Assembly: GCF_025642135.1 (NCBI RefSeq)
Contig: NZ_CP106793.1
Coordinates: forward strand, 3,724,001 to 3,788,000
From: Streptomyces cynarae
Lineage (GTDB): Bacteria; Actinomycetota; Actinomycetes; Streptomycetales; Streptomycetaceae
Direction of reading: 5' to 3'
Length of the DNA stretch: 64,000 bases
This document shows positions 26,802 through 34,427 of the stretch, piece after piece; positions within the stretch are counted from its first letter, which is position 1; each line of letters opens with the position of its first letter. The position numbers were made by a program, and so were the translations under genes. The notes under the pieces were generated by a model. It saw nothing but the letters and a program-made list of their open reading frames with translations, was not told the DNA's origin and made no database searches.

Positions 26802-29526
26802 TCACAGCAACCCGTCCCACATCTGCTCCAGCAGCACCGACCACCAGCTCTCCGGCGAACTCAGCGCCGCCGGGTCCAAGGAGGCGAGCTGTGCCTGGAA
26901 GTCCACCGTCCAGCGGCCCGCCTGCTCCTGGTTGAGGCCGTAGCGCAGCCGCCACATGCGGCCGAGCAGGGCCAGAGCGCGCACGAACTCGGGCAGTCCC
27001 GTGTTCACGAACTGCGGCGGCACGGAAGCACCGCCCGGCCCCGCCTCCACGGGCACCGCGACGATGTTCGCAGTCCCGTACTGCACACAGATCGCCTTGC
27101 CGAAGTCGCTGCCCATCACCAGGTACGAGCCCGCGTCAGGGGCCGGCTGCACCCCGCGCTCCTGCGCCAGCTCCGCCAACGTCGGCACCGGACGGCCCGG
27201 CTGGGCCTGCGCCCAGAAGAACGGGCCCATGTCGAACGGCAGTCCCGCCACCACCAGGGTGTGCGCCACGATCGGCGGCACACCCTGCCGGGACACCGCG
27301 GCCTGCTCGAACCGGAAGATCCCCGGACCGAAGGAACCCGCCAGCTCCTGCGCGACGCCCTCCGGCGGGACCGGCGGCGCGGGCTGCACCGCGGGCAACG
27401 GCGCACGCACCGGCCCCGGACGCGCCGGACCGTCCGCCACCTGGTGCAACTCGCCCTGGTGCGCCAGCAGTTGCCGCATGCCCTGCTGGCGGGAGGCGTG
27501 ATCCGCGCCGTACGGGGCGATGCTGGTGATCCGCGCCTGCGGCCAGTTCTCCCGGATCATCCGCGCACAGTACGCGCCCGGCAGCTCGCACGACTCCAGC
27601 TCCGTGTGCAGCTCCAGCACCTGGCCCGGCGGCACGTTCATGGCACGCAGCTCATGAAAGATCTGCCACTCCGGGTGCGGCACGCCCGGCGCCGAACGCC
27701 GGATCAGCTGCTGCTCGGAACCGTCCTGCGCACGGTAGCGCAGCACGGCCTGGTAGCCGGGGCCGACGGTCGGCGGGCCCTGCGGCGGATAACCGTACGA
27801 CGGCTGCGCACCGGGCACGGGCTGCCCGGGCGGCTGCTGACCCGGCACCGGCTGTCCGGGCACCGGTCCGCCCATGGGCTGTCCGGGCACCGGCTGTCCC
27901 GGCGGCTGCGGGGCGCCCGGAGGCATGCCGAGGGCGCCCGGAGGCGGCGGCGGGGCCGCACCGGGGCCTCCGGCCGGCGGCCCGGCCAGCATGGTCTCGG
28001 CGTGATGTACGGCACCGGGGGCGCCGGGCGGCTGCGAAGCACCCGACGGGCTCGGCGTGCCGGGGACACCGGGCTGCCCGCCAGCCGCGGGCTGTCCCGG
28101 AGCACCAGGCTGTCCCGGAGCCGCGGGCAGGGCCGAAGGGCTCGGCGCGCCCGGGGGTTGGGGGCGTCCGGAGCGCCGGGGCCGGGCCGGTTCGGGTCCG
28201 CGAGCATGGTGGCCGCGTGGTGCACACCACCCGGGGGCGGCCCCGGAGGGGTCGGCGCTCCGGGAGCACCCGGCGCCCCCGGAGGGTTCGGCACCCCCGG
28301 ATGGTTCGGCACACCCGGCGGCTGCGGGCCGCCCGGCGCAGGCGGCGGAGGCGACGTCCCAGGGGCCGCCGCGCCCTCGGGCCCGCCCGGGCCGAGCTGC
28401 GAGACGAGCTGGGTCGGCACATACCCGCCCGCCGAAGCGCCCGGTGCGGGCGGCGGCGGGGGAGGCGGCGGAGGCGTGACACCCGGCCGCGCACCCGGAA
28501 TCCCGGGCGCGCCCGGCGGATGCGGCGGACCACCGGCGCGCGCGACCCGCGGAGGCACCGCCTTGCTGGTCGCGGCATCCGCGATGTCCGCGGCGTTCGG
28601 CGCGGGAGTCTGCGGCACGCCGGACGCAGGGGCGCCGGACGCAGGGGCGTTGGACGCAGGGGCGCCGGACGCAGGCGCGCCGGACGCAGGCGCGCCCGGA
28701 GCCTGCGGATAGCCGTACGACGGAGCGCCCGGCGCCTGCGGAGTACCCGGCACACCACCGGCAGGCTGGGGGTAGCCGTACGCCGCCGCCCCCGGCGCAC
28801 CCGGGGCGTGGCGGCACCCGGCGCACCAGGCGCGCCCGGAACGTGCGGAGCACCCTGCGGCGTACCGCCCGGCGTCCTTGCCGCCTTCCCGTCCGGCGGC
28901 GCGGCGCCCTCGTCCGAGTCGCTCAACGGCGGAGCGAACACCGTCTCCGGCAGCGGCACCGAACGGTCCTCGCCCACCTCCGCGTTGGTGTCCGTCCCCG
29001 CCCACGGCGTATCCCCCGCGGACGCACCCGGCACCTCCTCGCCACCACCGGCCGCAGGCCACGCCGTACCCGACGCACCCGGAGAAACCGCCGCGGCCGG
29101 ACGCGAACCCGCCCCGTCCGACGCGCCCTCACCGGACGTCCGACGCTCCGGAACCCCCCTCCTGTCCGCCGCCTCCTGGAGCCACTCCGGCGGCGTCAAC
29201 AGGAACGACGTCTGGTTCAGATCCACCCGGGCCGCAGGCGCCGGAACCGCGGGTGCCTCCGCGTCCCGCGCCCCGTACTCCTCCTCGTACCGGCGGATCA
29301 CCTCACCCACCGGCAGCCCCGGCCACAGCGTCGCCTCACCACTGTCCCGGGCGATCACCAGCCGCTGAGCGCCCCCGTCCGAACGCGGCCCCCCTTCCCG
29401 GTCCTCCGCCCACATCACGAACCCGAGCTCGAACTCCCGCACCCGCACCTCACGATGCAGATACGCCGGAACATCCCCGTTGATCCACTCTTCCGCGCGC
29501 TCCTGCGCCTGCGCGAACGTCACCAT
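26802..29526 (-). pseudogene. Imm35/YrhB-like + Pro-rich + deaminase + SUKH-4 fusion, with two apparent 1-nt frameshifts
   Basis: With two bases restored this is one 908-aa gene. Frame 1 (29526 to ~28807) has an Imm35/YrhB-like domain (MVTFAQAQERAEEWINGD ... LWPGLPVGEVIRRYEEEYG) and a linker. Frame 2 (~28800 to ~28158) and frame 3 (from ~28150) continue a Pro/Gly/Ala-rich region with repeated PGAPASGAPASG and VHHAxTMLA units. Frame 3 then has a deaminase fold: HPEW (motif 1, ~27667-27678) and HTELESCELPGAYC (motif 2, Cys-x6-Cys, ~27568-27612). A C-terminal SUKH-4 domain follows (GVPPIVAHTLVVAGLPFDMGPFF ... SYLVMGSDFGKAICVQYG). The breaks sit in G-runs at 28803-28806 and 28153-28157. No signal peptide. 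It begins 10 nt after the WHH/SUKH gene, so the two share an operon. Confidence 0.8.
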
Positions 29527-29535
29527 CGCCCGAAC

Positions 29536-30543
29536 TCACTCCCCCACCGAAGACGCCGACGGCCCCGACGACACCGGCACCGCACGCGCGAACCCACCGT
29601 CCACCATCAGATTCGCCACGGTCTCCAACTCCGGCGGCTGACCCGCGAGCCGCCCCAGGAACTGGTCGAAGTCGTCACCGCACGGCAGCAACAACCGCTC
29701 CACCCGCTCCGCAGGCGTCCACGACGCGTCCACATCCCGCGCATCGTCATACGCGCAGAACCACACCGAACCGATCCGGTCACCCTTCACCTTCACGGCC
29801 AGCAACCCGCCCTGCACAAAACCGACGCCCAGATAGTCCTTCGTCAGATGGTCACGCAGACACTTGTTCACATACACCAGGTCATTGACCGCCGCCTCGT
29901 CCCGCACCGTGAAGAACGGCTGGTCCACCAGCAGCCCCAACTCCGCGTCCAACGCCGCACCCACCGGCGCACAACCACCCGCCGCCTTCAAAAACGACCG
30001 GTACGCACCCGGCAGCCGATACCCCAGGTCCTCCTCGACCCCCTGCACCTGGGACTCCGTCACCGCCACCGACGACTTCGGCAACCCGAAATGCACCGGC
30101 CGCGTCTCCTGCAACGGCCGCGTCCCCCGCTTGCCCTGATCCACCCTCGCCGTCGCGATCCCCCCGTGATGCCGCAACAACGCCTTCACCTCGACCGGAA
30201 CCAACTCCAGCCGCCGCGAACCCCGCACGTGATGCCACGTCCACCCATGCGGCGTCGCCACCGACGCGACCGTGTCCCACAACTCGTGCCCCGACGCCGC
30301 CAACGCCGCGTTCGCCGACACATAGTCCGTCAGCCGCAACTCGTCCACACCGAAACCCTCCGGCGGATCCGCGATCTCAGCGGCCGCACGGGCATACGGC
30401 GAGAAATCCGGATAACCGTACTCGTCGACCCGCACCCCCCTCGGATGCCTGGCCGCCCTCACCGGATCCGGAAAGTGCACGACCTGCCCGGCGTATGCCG
30501 CGTTCGGCGGCGCGGCCTGCTGCCCGAGCCGACCTGTCGTCAC
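29536..30543 (-). CDS. WHH-type HNH nuclease fused to SUKH-1 (SMI1/KNR4) domain
   Basis: 335 aa from GTG 30543, chosen for AGGGGG 6 nt upstream. The frame continues upstream without a site. The N-terminal part resembles WHH/LHH HNH-superfamily toxin domains: VDEYGYPDFSPYARA, then YVSANAALAASGHELWDT and TPHGWTWHHVRGSRRLELVP (Trp-His-His about residues 103-105) with RHHGG (about 125). From about residue 165 a SMI1/KNR4 (SUKH-1) domain follows: VTESQVQGVEEDLGYRLPGAYRSFLKAAGG and later GSVWFCAYDD. In polymorphic toxin systems the nuclease and SUKH immunity protein are normally separate genes. Here they are fused and unsecreted, so the nuclease may be self-inhibited or act inside the cell. First gene of the two-gene minus-strand operon. 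Confidence 0.75.
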   Translation of the reverse strand: MTTGRLGQQAAPPNAAYAGQVVHFPDPVRAARHPRGVRVDEYGYPDFSPYARAAAEIADPPEGFGVDELRLTDYVSANAALAASGHELWDTVASVATPHGWTWHHVRGSRRLELVPVEVKALLRHHGGIATARVDQGKRGTRPLQETRPVHFGLPKSSVAVTESQVQGVEEDLGYRLPGAYRSFLKAAGGCAPVGAALDAELGLLVDQPFFTVRDEAAVNDLVYVNKCLRDHLTKDYLGVGFVQGGLLAVKVKGDRIGSVWFCAYDDARDVDASWTPAERVERLLLPCGDDFDQFLGRLAGQPPELETVANLMVDGGFARAVPVSSGPSASSVGE

Positions 30544-30806
30544 GGTTGCCCCCTGCGGCTTTCTGTCTGGCCTGTACGGCGATACGGATCGCGGACCCCG
30601 ACAGCCTATGCGGTACGACGACACCGGTCACCGGCCCACTACTCCCCCAACCCCCCGGCCCACCACCCCCACGTGACCAGCCGTCACCCCACCGTGACCG
30701 AACAACCCGACCCGGGCGTGTCACACCGCCCCAGCTTCCGCACCCGCCACGGCATTTGGCAGTCTGTGTCCCCACCGGGGGGATGCACGGGAGGGGAAAG
30801 ACGATC
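30544..30806. promoter_or_regulatory. Divergent promoter region of the deaminase/SUKH cluster
   Basis: This 263-bp spacer separates the minus-strand WHH/SUKH operon from the plus-strand deaminase/SUKH-3 pair and must carry both promoters. It is C-rich on the plus strand, with repeated CCCACCAC-like tracts near 30650-30680. No clear palindromic operator or -10/-35 was found. Confidence 0.4.
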
Positions 30807-31307
30807 ATGAACACGGCACCGACAGACACGTCCGGCGACCCGCGCATCGGCTGGAGCACCACCGACGCGCCCCCCGCCCCCACCCTCCGCCACCGCCGCG
30901 ACGGCATCCTCCCCACCGTCGCCGCCGCCCTCTCCGTCCGCGGCGCCACCCTCACCGGCACCGCCGCCCGCGGCGACCAAACCCCCGCCCTCCACCCCCT
31001 CGTCCAGGACTTCCTCGACACCCTCACCAGCAGCCAACGCGACCGCTACACCGGACGCTGCGCCGAAACCATCCTCATCTCCCGCCACATCACCGCCGCC
31101 GACGCCGCCCGCAGCAAACGCGCCGCCCGCAGACCCATGACCAACGGCGAAGCCCGCAAAGCCCTCAAACACGCCAAACTCACCACCCGCCGCATCCGAG
31201 AGGACGGCGACCCCCTCCACGGCAGCTTCGCCCCACCCTGCCGCGCCTGCACCGCACTCAGCGCCCACTTCGGCGTCCGCATCATCGACCCCACACCGCA
31301 GGACTGA
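30807..31307 (+). CDS. YwqJ-type deaminase protein
   Basis: 166 aa from ATG 30807, with GGGAGGGGAAAG upstream. Zinc-deaminase signatures: YTGRCAE (Cys85-Ala-Glu87, motif 1 with Cys in place of His) and APPCRAC (Cys145, Cys148, motif 2 PCxxC), separated by a helical region. This is the pattern of the YwqJ-related putative deaminases found as toxin tips. The N-terminal 60 residues are unstructured and there is no signal peptide, RHS or WXG module, so the protein is predicted cytosolic. The SUKH-3 gene 65 nt downstream is the likely immunity partner. Possible substrate: nucleic acid base or free nucleotide, not determinable from sequence. Confidence 0.8.
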   Translation: MNTAPTDTSGDPRIGWSTTDAPPAPTLRHRRDGILPTVAAALSVRGATLTGTAARGDQTPALHPLVQDFLDTLTSSQRDRYTGRCAETILISRHITAADAARSKRAARRPMTNGEARKALKHAKLTTRRIREDGDPLHGSFAPPCRACTALSAHFGVRIIDPTPQD

Positions 31308-31372
31308 CACCCCACGCCCCCACACAACGGCACCCCCCACGCCGGACCAGGAACCCGACGAACGAAGAGCAG

Positions 31373-31864
31373 ATGCACGCCGACCGCTCCACCACCCGCT
31401 TCTCCGTCCCCGTCGACGCCGCACTGCGCACCGCAGGCTGGCAACCAGGCCGCTGGGACATAAAGCAAGCCGAAATCTGGGCCGACACCCTCCGCAGCCA
31501 CACCTCACCCGCAGGCCACCGGCACGCCGTCTTCCCCGCCGCCGTCGAAGCCTGGGCCGAATTCGGTGGCCTCCACATCACCGCCCAAGGCCCCGGCCGC
31601 CAACTCGCCCCCGCCACCCTCCACCTCGACCCCCTGCACGGCCTCCACATGGCCCGCACCCTCGGCGACCTCGGCCGCGCCCTCGACACCGAAGTCAGCC
31701 CCCTCGGCGAGGAAACCGACAGCCACACCCTCATCGCCATCGACACCGAAGGCCGCGTCTACGCCCTCGACCACACCGGCGACTGGTACCTCGGCCCCGA
31801 CATCGACCACGGCCTCACCACCCTGCTCACCGGAATCGCCCCCGCACGACTCACCACAGGGTGA
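31373..31864 (+). CDS. SUKH-3 domain immunity-type protein
   Basis: 163 aa from ATG 31373, with GAAGAG about 5 nt upstream. It matches the SUKH-3 pattern: the opening FSVPVDAALRTAGWQPGRWDIKQAEIWAD, a central FPAAVEAWAEFGGLHI, LHLDPLHGL, LGRALDTEVSPLGEE, IAIDTEGRVYALDHTGDWYLGPDIDHGLTTLL. SUKH-superfamily proteins neutralise nucleases and deaminases of polymorphic toxin systems. Its place directly after the YwqJ-type deaminase makes it the probable neutraliser. The stop lies 1 nt from the stop of the convergent histidine kinase gene. Confidence 0.85.
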   Translation: MHADRSTTRFSVPVDAALRTAGWQPGRWDIKQAEIWADTLRSHTSPAGHRHAVFPAAVEAWAEFGGLHITAQGPGRQLAPATLHLDPLHGLHMARTLGDLGRALDTEVSPLGEETDSHTLIAIDTEGRVYALDHTGDWYLGPDIDHGLTTLLTGIAPARLTTG

Positions 31865-31865
31865 C

Positions 31866-33185
31866 TCAGGCCACCACCGCCGGAATCACCGCCGACACCC
31901 GGAACCCACCCGCATCCGTCGGCCCCGACACGAACACCCCACCCAGCGCACCGACCCGCTCCTTCATCCCCAGCAGACCATTGCCCCCACTCGGCAACCG
32001 CGCCGCCACCACCGCACCCGGCTCCGGCGGCGGCTCGTTCTCCACCTGCATCGCGATCTCCGCACTGCGATGCGCCAACCGCACATGCGTCTTCGCGCCC
32101 GCCGCATGCTTGTGGACGTTCGTCAACGCCTCCTGCACCACCCGGTACGCCGTCTGCTCCACCTCCGGCGCATACGACCGCACCTCCCCCTCCACAGACA
32201 GATCCACCACCATGCCGGCCGCAGCGGACTGCCCGATCAACTCCTCCAACTCCGCAAGGCAAGGACCCTCGGAGGAATCCGGCTGAGCGACCCGGGACGC
32301 GGCAGCAGCAGCCGCCACCCCCACAGCGGCAAGAGACACAGCGGACTGAGCCGGCCGCGCCACCACCCCGTCCCCGCTCCGCAGCACACCCAGCATCTGC
32401 CGCAACTCGGTCAACGCCTGCCGCCCCATGTCCCCGACCAGGGCCGCGTTCTTCACCGCCTTCTCAGGATCCTTCCGCGCGACAGCCTGAAGCGCCGCCG
32501 CATGCACCACCATCAGACTCACCCGATGCGCGACGACGTCATGCATCTCCCGCGCGATCCGCGTCCGCTCCTCGTTCCGCGCCCACTCCGCACGCTCCTC
32601 CGCCCGCTCCGCGAGCAGCATCAGCTCCCGCTCCAGCGAATCCGCCCGCTCCCGCAAGCTCTCCATCAGACGCCGCCGGGCACCGACGTACAGACCCAGA
32701 AGCACGGGAGGGGCGGTCATACCAAGAGCGGTCGTGACAGACAGAAACGGGATGAACCCACCAGCAATGGACAGATCCCCCCGAACCATCCCCTGATGCG
32801 CCCGCACATACGTGACGACGAACATCCCCACGAACGACATCCCCGCGAGCGCACCGATGATCCGCCGAGGCAACTCCGAAGCCGCAAGGGTGTACAACCC
32901 GACCAGCCCCATCAGGAACCCCATCTGCGCCGGCGTGACGGCGATGCTCACCAGCACGACAGCAACGGGCCACCGCCGCCGCAACAACAGCGTCAGCCCC
33001 GCGAACAGCCCGAACACCATCCCCACCGGAGCCGGCAACCCGGCATCCCGCGAGAACTGAAGCCCCTCCACCGCACACTCCACGGCGGACACCGCAGCGA
33101 GCCCGATATCGAGCACGGCACTACGCCACCGCACCCACCACCACGGCCCCCCGGCCGCGGTGTGCACTTCCCCCGACGTGGTCAT
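31866..33185 (-). CDS. NarL-type sensor histidine kinase, orphan
   Basis: 439 aa from ATG 33185. An N-terminal domain of about five or six TM helices (residues 20-170) is followed by a coiled-coil signalling helix (ARRRLMESLRERADSLERELMLLAERAEERAEW). HisKA_3 has the phosphorylated His in REMHDVVAHRVSLM. The HATPase has the N box EALTNVHKHAAGAK and G box GGNGLLGMKERV. It probably senses a membrane or envelope signal and phosphorylates a NarL/FixJ regulator. None is adjacent, and the two LuxR-type regulators in the window are 14 and 20 kb away. Convergent with the SUKH-3 gene with a 1-nt gap. Confidence 0.92.
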   Translation of the reverse strand: MTTSGEVHTAAGGPWWWVRWRSAVLDIGLAAVSAVECAVEGLQFSRDAGLPAPVGMVFGLFAGLTLLLRRRWPVAVVLVSIAVTPAQMGFLMGLVGLYTLAASELPRRIIGALAGMSFVGMFVVTYVRAHQGMVRGDLSIAGGFIPFLSVTTALGMTAPPVLLGLYVGARRRLMESLRERADSLERELMLLAERAEERAEWARNEERTRIAREMHDVVAHRVSLMVVHAAALQAVARKDPEKAVKNAALVGDMGRQALTELRQMLGVLRSGDGVVARPAQSAVSLAAVGVAAAAAASRVAQPDSSEGPCLAELEELIGQSAAAGMVVDLSVEGEVRSYAPEVEQTAYRVVQEALTNVHKHAAGAKTHVRLAHRSAEIAMQVENEPPPEPGAVVAARLPSGGNGLLGMKERVGALGGVFVSGPTDAGGFRVSAVIPAVVA

Positions 33186-33352
33186 GGCTCCAGCCTACGG
33201 GCGCCCCGCACGGCTTTTCCGGCGAGTTTCCACGACTGCGCCACACCACACTCCGTAACCGAACAGAAGCGAAACGCCCCGGAATCCCTCGAACTGCTGA
33301 ATCGCACACTGTTCGACCACGGAAGGACGGATTCCGCCCAGAGGTTATGCCC

Positions 33353-34225
33353 ATGGCACACGCACAGGGCAAGTACGCGGACTTCGAGAGCCTCCGGGAG
33401 CGAGCGGTGGCACTACGGCGCGCGGGCCTCAGCCGCCGACAGATCCGCGACCGGCTGCACGTCGACAACAACGACATCCTCAACCGGCTCTTGGAAGGCG
33501 AGCCGCCCCCGGAATGGACGAAGCGCCCGAACGCGAAGGACGACCTGCGCGACAGGGCGCGTGAGCTACGGCTTCAAGGCTGGACGTACGACCAGATCCA
33601 GGTGGAGCTGGGGTGCTCCAAGAGTTCGATCTCGCTGTGGGTACGGGATCTGCCGAGGCCGGAGCGCAGGCGCTCCTATGAGGAAGCAGCGGCCATCGCC
33701 CGGCGGGGATGGGAGGCGAAGTTGCGGATCCGCGACGAGGAACGCCAGCAAACCAAGCAACTGGCATTGCAAGAGATCGGGCAACTGACCAACCGCGAGT
33801 TGTTCCTCGTGGGCGTGGGGCTGTACTGGGCCGAGGGCTCAAAGAGCAAGCCCTACCGGCGGCAGGAGCGTGTCATCTTCGTGAACAGCGACCCCAACAT
33901 GATCAGCCTGTACCTGGCCTGGCTCAACTTACTGGGGGTCGAGCCGGAGCGCCTCAGGTTCGCCGTCCACATTCACGAGACCGCAGACGTGGCGGCCGCC
34001 GAGGAGTTCTGGGCGACTCACGTGGGCGTAGAACGAGAGGTACTTCTGAAGACGACGCTCAAGAAGCACAACCCCAGTACGAACCGCAAGAACACAGACG
34101 AGACCTATCACGGCTGTCTCCGAGTCGACGTGCGCGGCGCAGCGGACCTGTACCGTCGCATCGAAGGCTGGTGGTACGGCATAGTAGGGGCTGTCACCGC
34201 AGCCGATCTAGCAAATCGGACATAG
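33353..34225 (+). CDS. HTH protein with LAGLIDADG-like domain, function unknown
   Basis: 290 aa from ATG 33353, with AGAGG 8 nt upstream. An ATG two codons earlier is less well placed. Two helix-turn-helix-like segments are visible: LRRAGLSRRQIRDRLHVDNNDIL (about 20-45) and LRLQGWTYDQIQVELGCSKSSISLWVRDL (about 70-100). The C-terminal half has FLVGVGLYWAEGSKSKPY and VNSDPNMISLYLAWLNLLGV, which resemble a LAGLIDADG homing-endonuclease fold. It contains a TTA leucine codon (33929-33931, residue 193), so translation may depend on the rare bldA tRNA. It ends 6 nt before tRNA-Gln, which fits acquisition at a tRNA locus. Possibly a DNA-binding regulator or relic endonuclease. Confidence 0.75.
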   Translation: MAHAQGKYADFESLRERAVALRRAGLSRRQIRDRLHVDNNDILNRLLEGEPPPEWTKRPNAKDDLRDRARELRLQGWTYDQIQVELGCSKSSISLWVRDLPRPERRRSYEEAAAIARRGWEAKLRIRDEERQQTKQLALQEIGQLTNRELFLVGVGLYWAEGSKSKPYRRQERVIFVNSDPNMISLYLAWLNLLGVEPERLRFAVHIHETADVAAAEEFWATHVGVEREVLLKTTLKKHNPSTNRKNTDETYHGCLRVDVRGAADLYRRIEGWWYGIVGAVTAADLANRT

Positions 34226-34231
34226 CGGTAA

Positions 34232-34302
34232 TCCCGGGTCGTCTAAGGGCAAGACGTCAGATTTTGGTTCTGATCATGGGGGTTCGAGTCCTCCCCCGGG
34301 AG
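34232..34302 (+). tRNA. tRNA-Gln (anticodon TTG)
   Basis: Cloverleaf: acceptor TCCCGGG paired with CCCGGGA, discriminator G at 34302; D-arm GTCTAAGGGCAAGAC; anticodon arm TCAGA-TTTTGGT-TCTGA with anticodon TTG at 34264-34266 reading CAA; T-arm GGGGGTTCGAGTCCTCCCC. The sequence after the discriminator is CACA, so CCA is not encoded. A hairpin terminator follows 15 nt later. Confidence 0.95.
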
Positions 34303-34316
34303 CACATGCTTGGTTC

Positions 34317-34351
34317 GGGTCCTGACTAGTGACACCCCACAGTCAGGGCCC
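34317..34351 (+). terminator. Terminator of tRNA-Gln transcript
   Basis: 11-bp stem with one G-U pair (GGGTCCTGACT / AGTCAGGGCCC) and a 13-nt loop, 15 nt after the tRNA and about 75 nt before glmU. Confidence 0.65.
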
Positions 34352-34427
34352 GCTCGCATGTCCCCCGAGAAACGCCCCGGTATCCTGCGGGTGTCCACCC
34401 CACCCCCAGAAGCCGAAGGGCATCCCC

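Noticed and set aside
28606..28700. Short tandem units (GGCGCCGGACGCAGG type) as a CRISPR array
   Set aside because: They are in-frame coding repeats of the Pro/Ala/Gly-rich linker, without unique spacers.
34232..34302. tRNA-Gln as an att site of an integrated island
   Set aside because: No integrase gene or 3'-end duplication of the tRNA was seen in the window, and the flanking genes are core.
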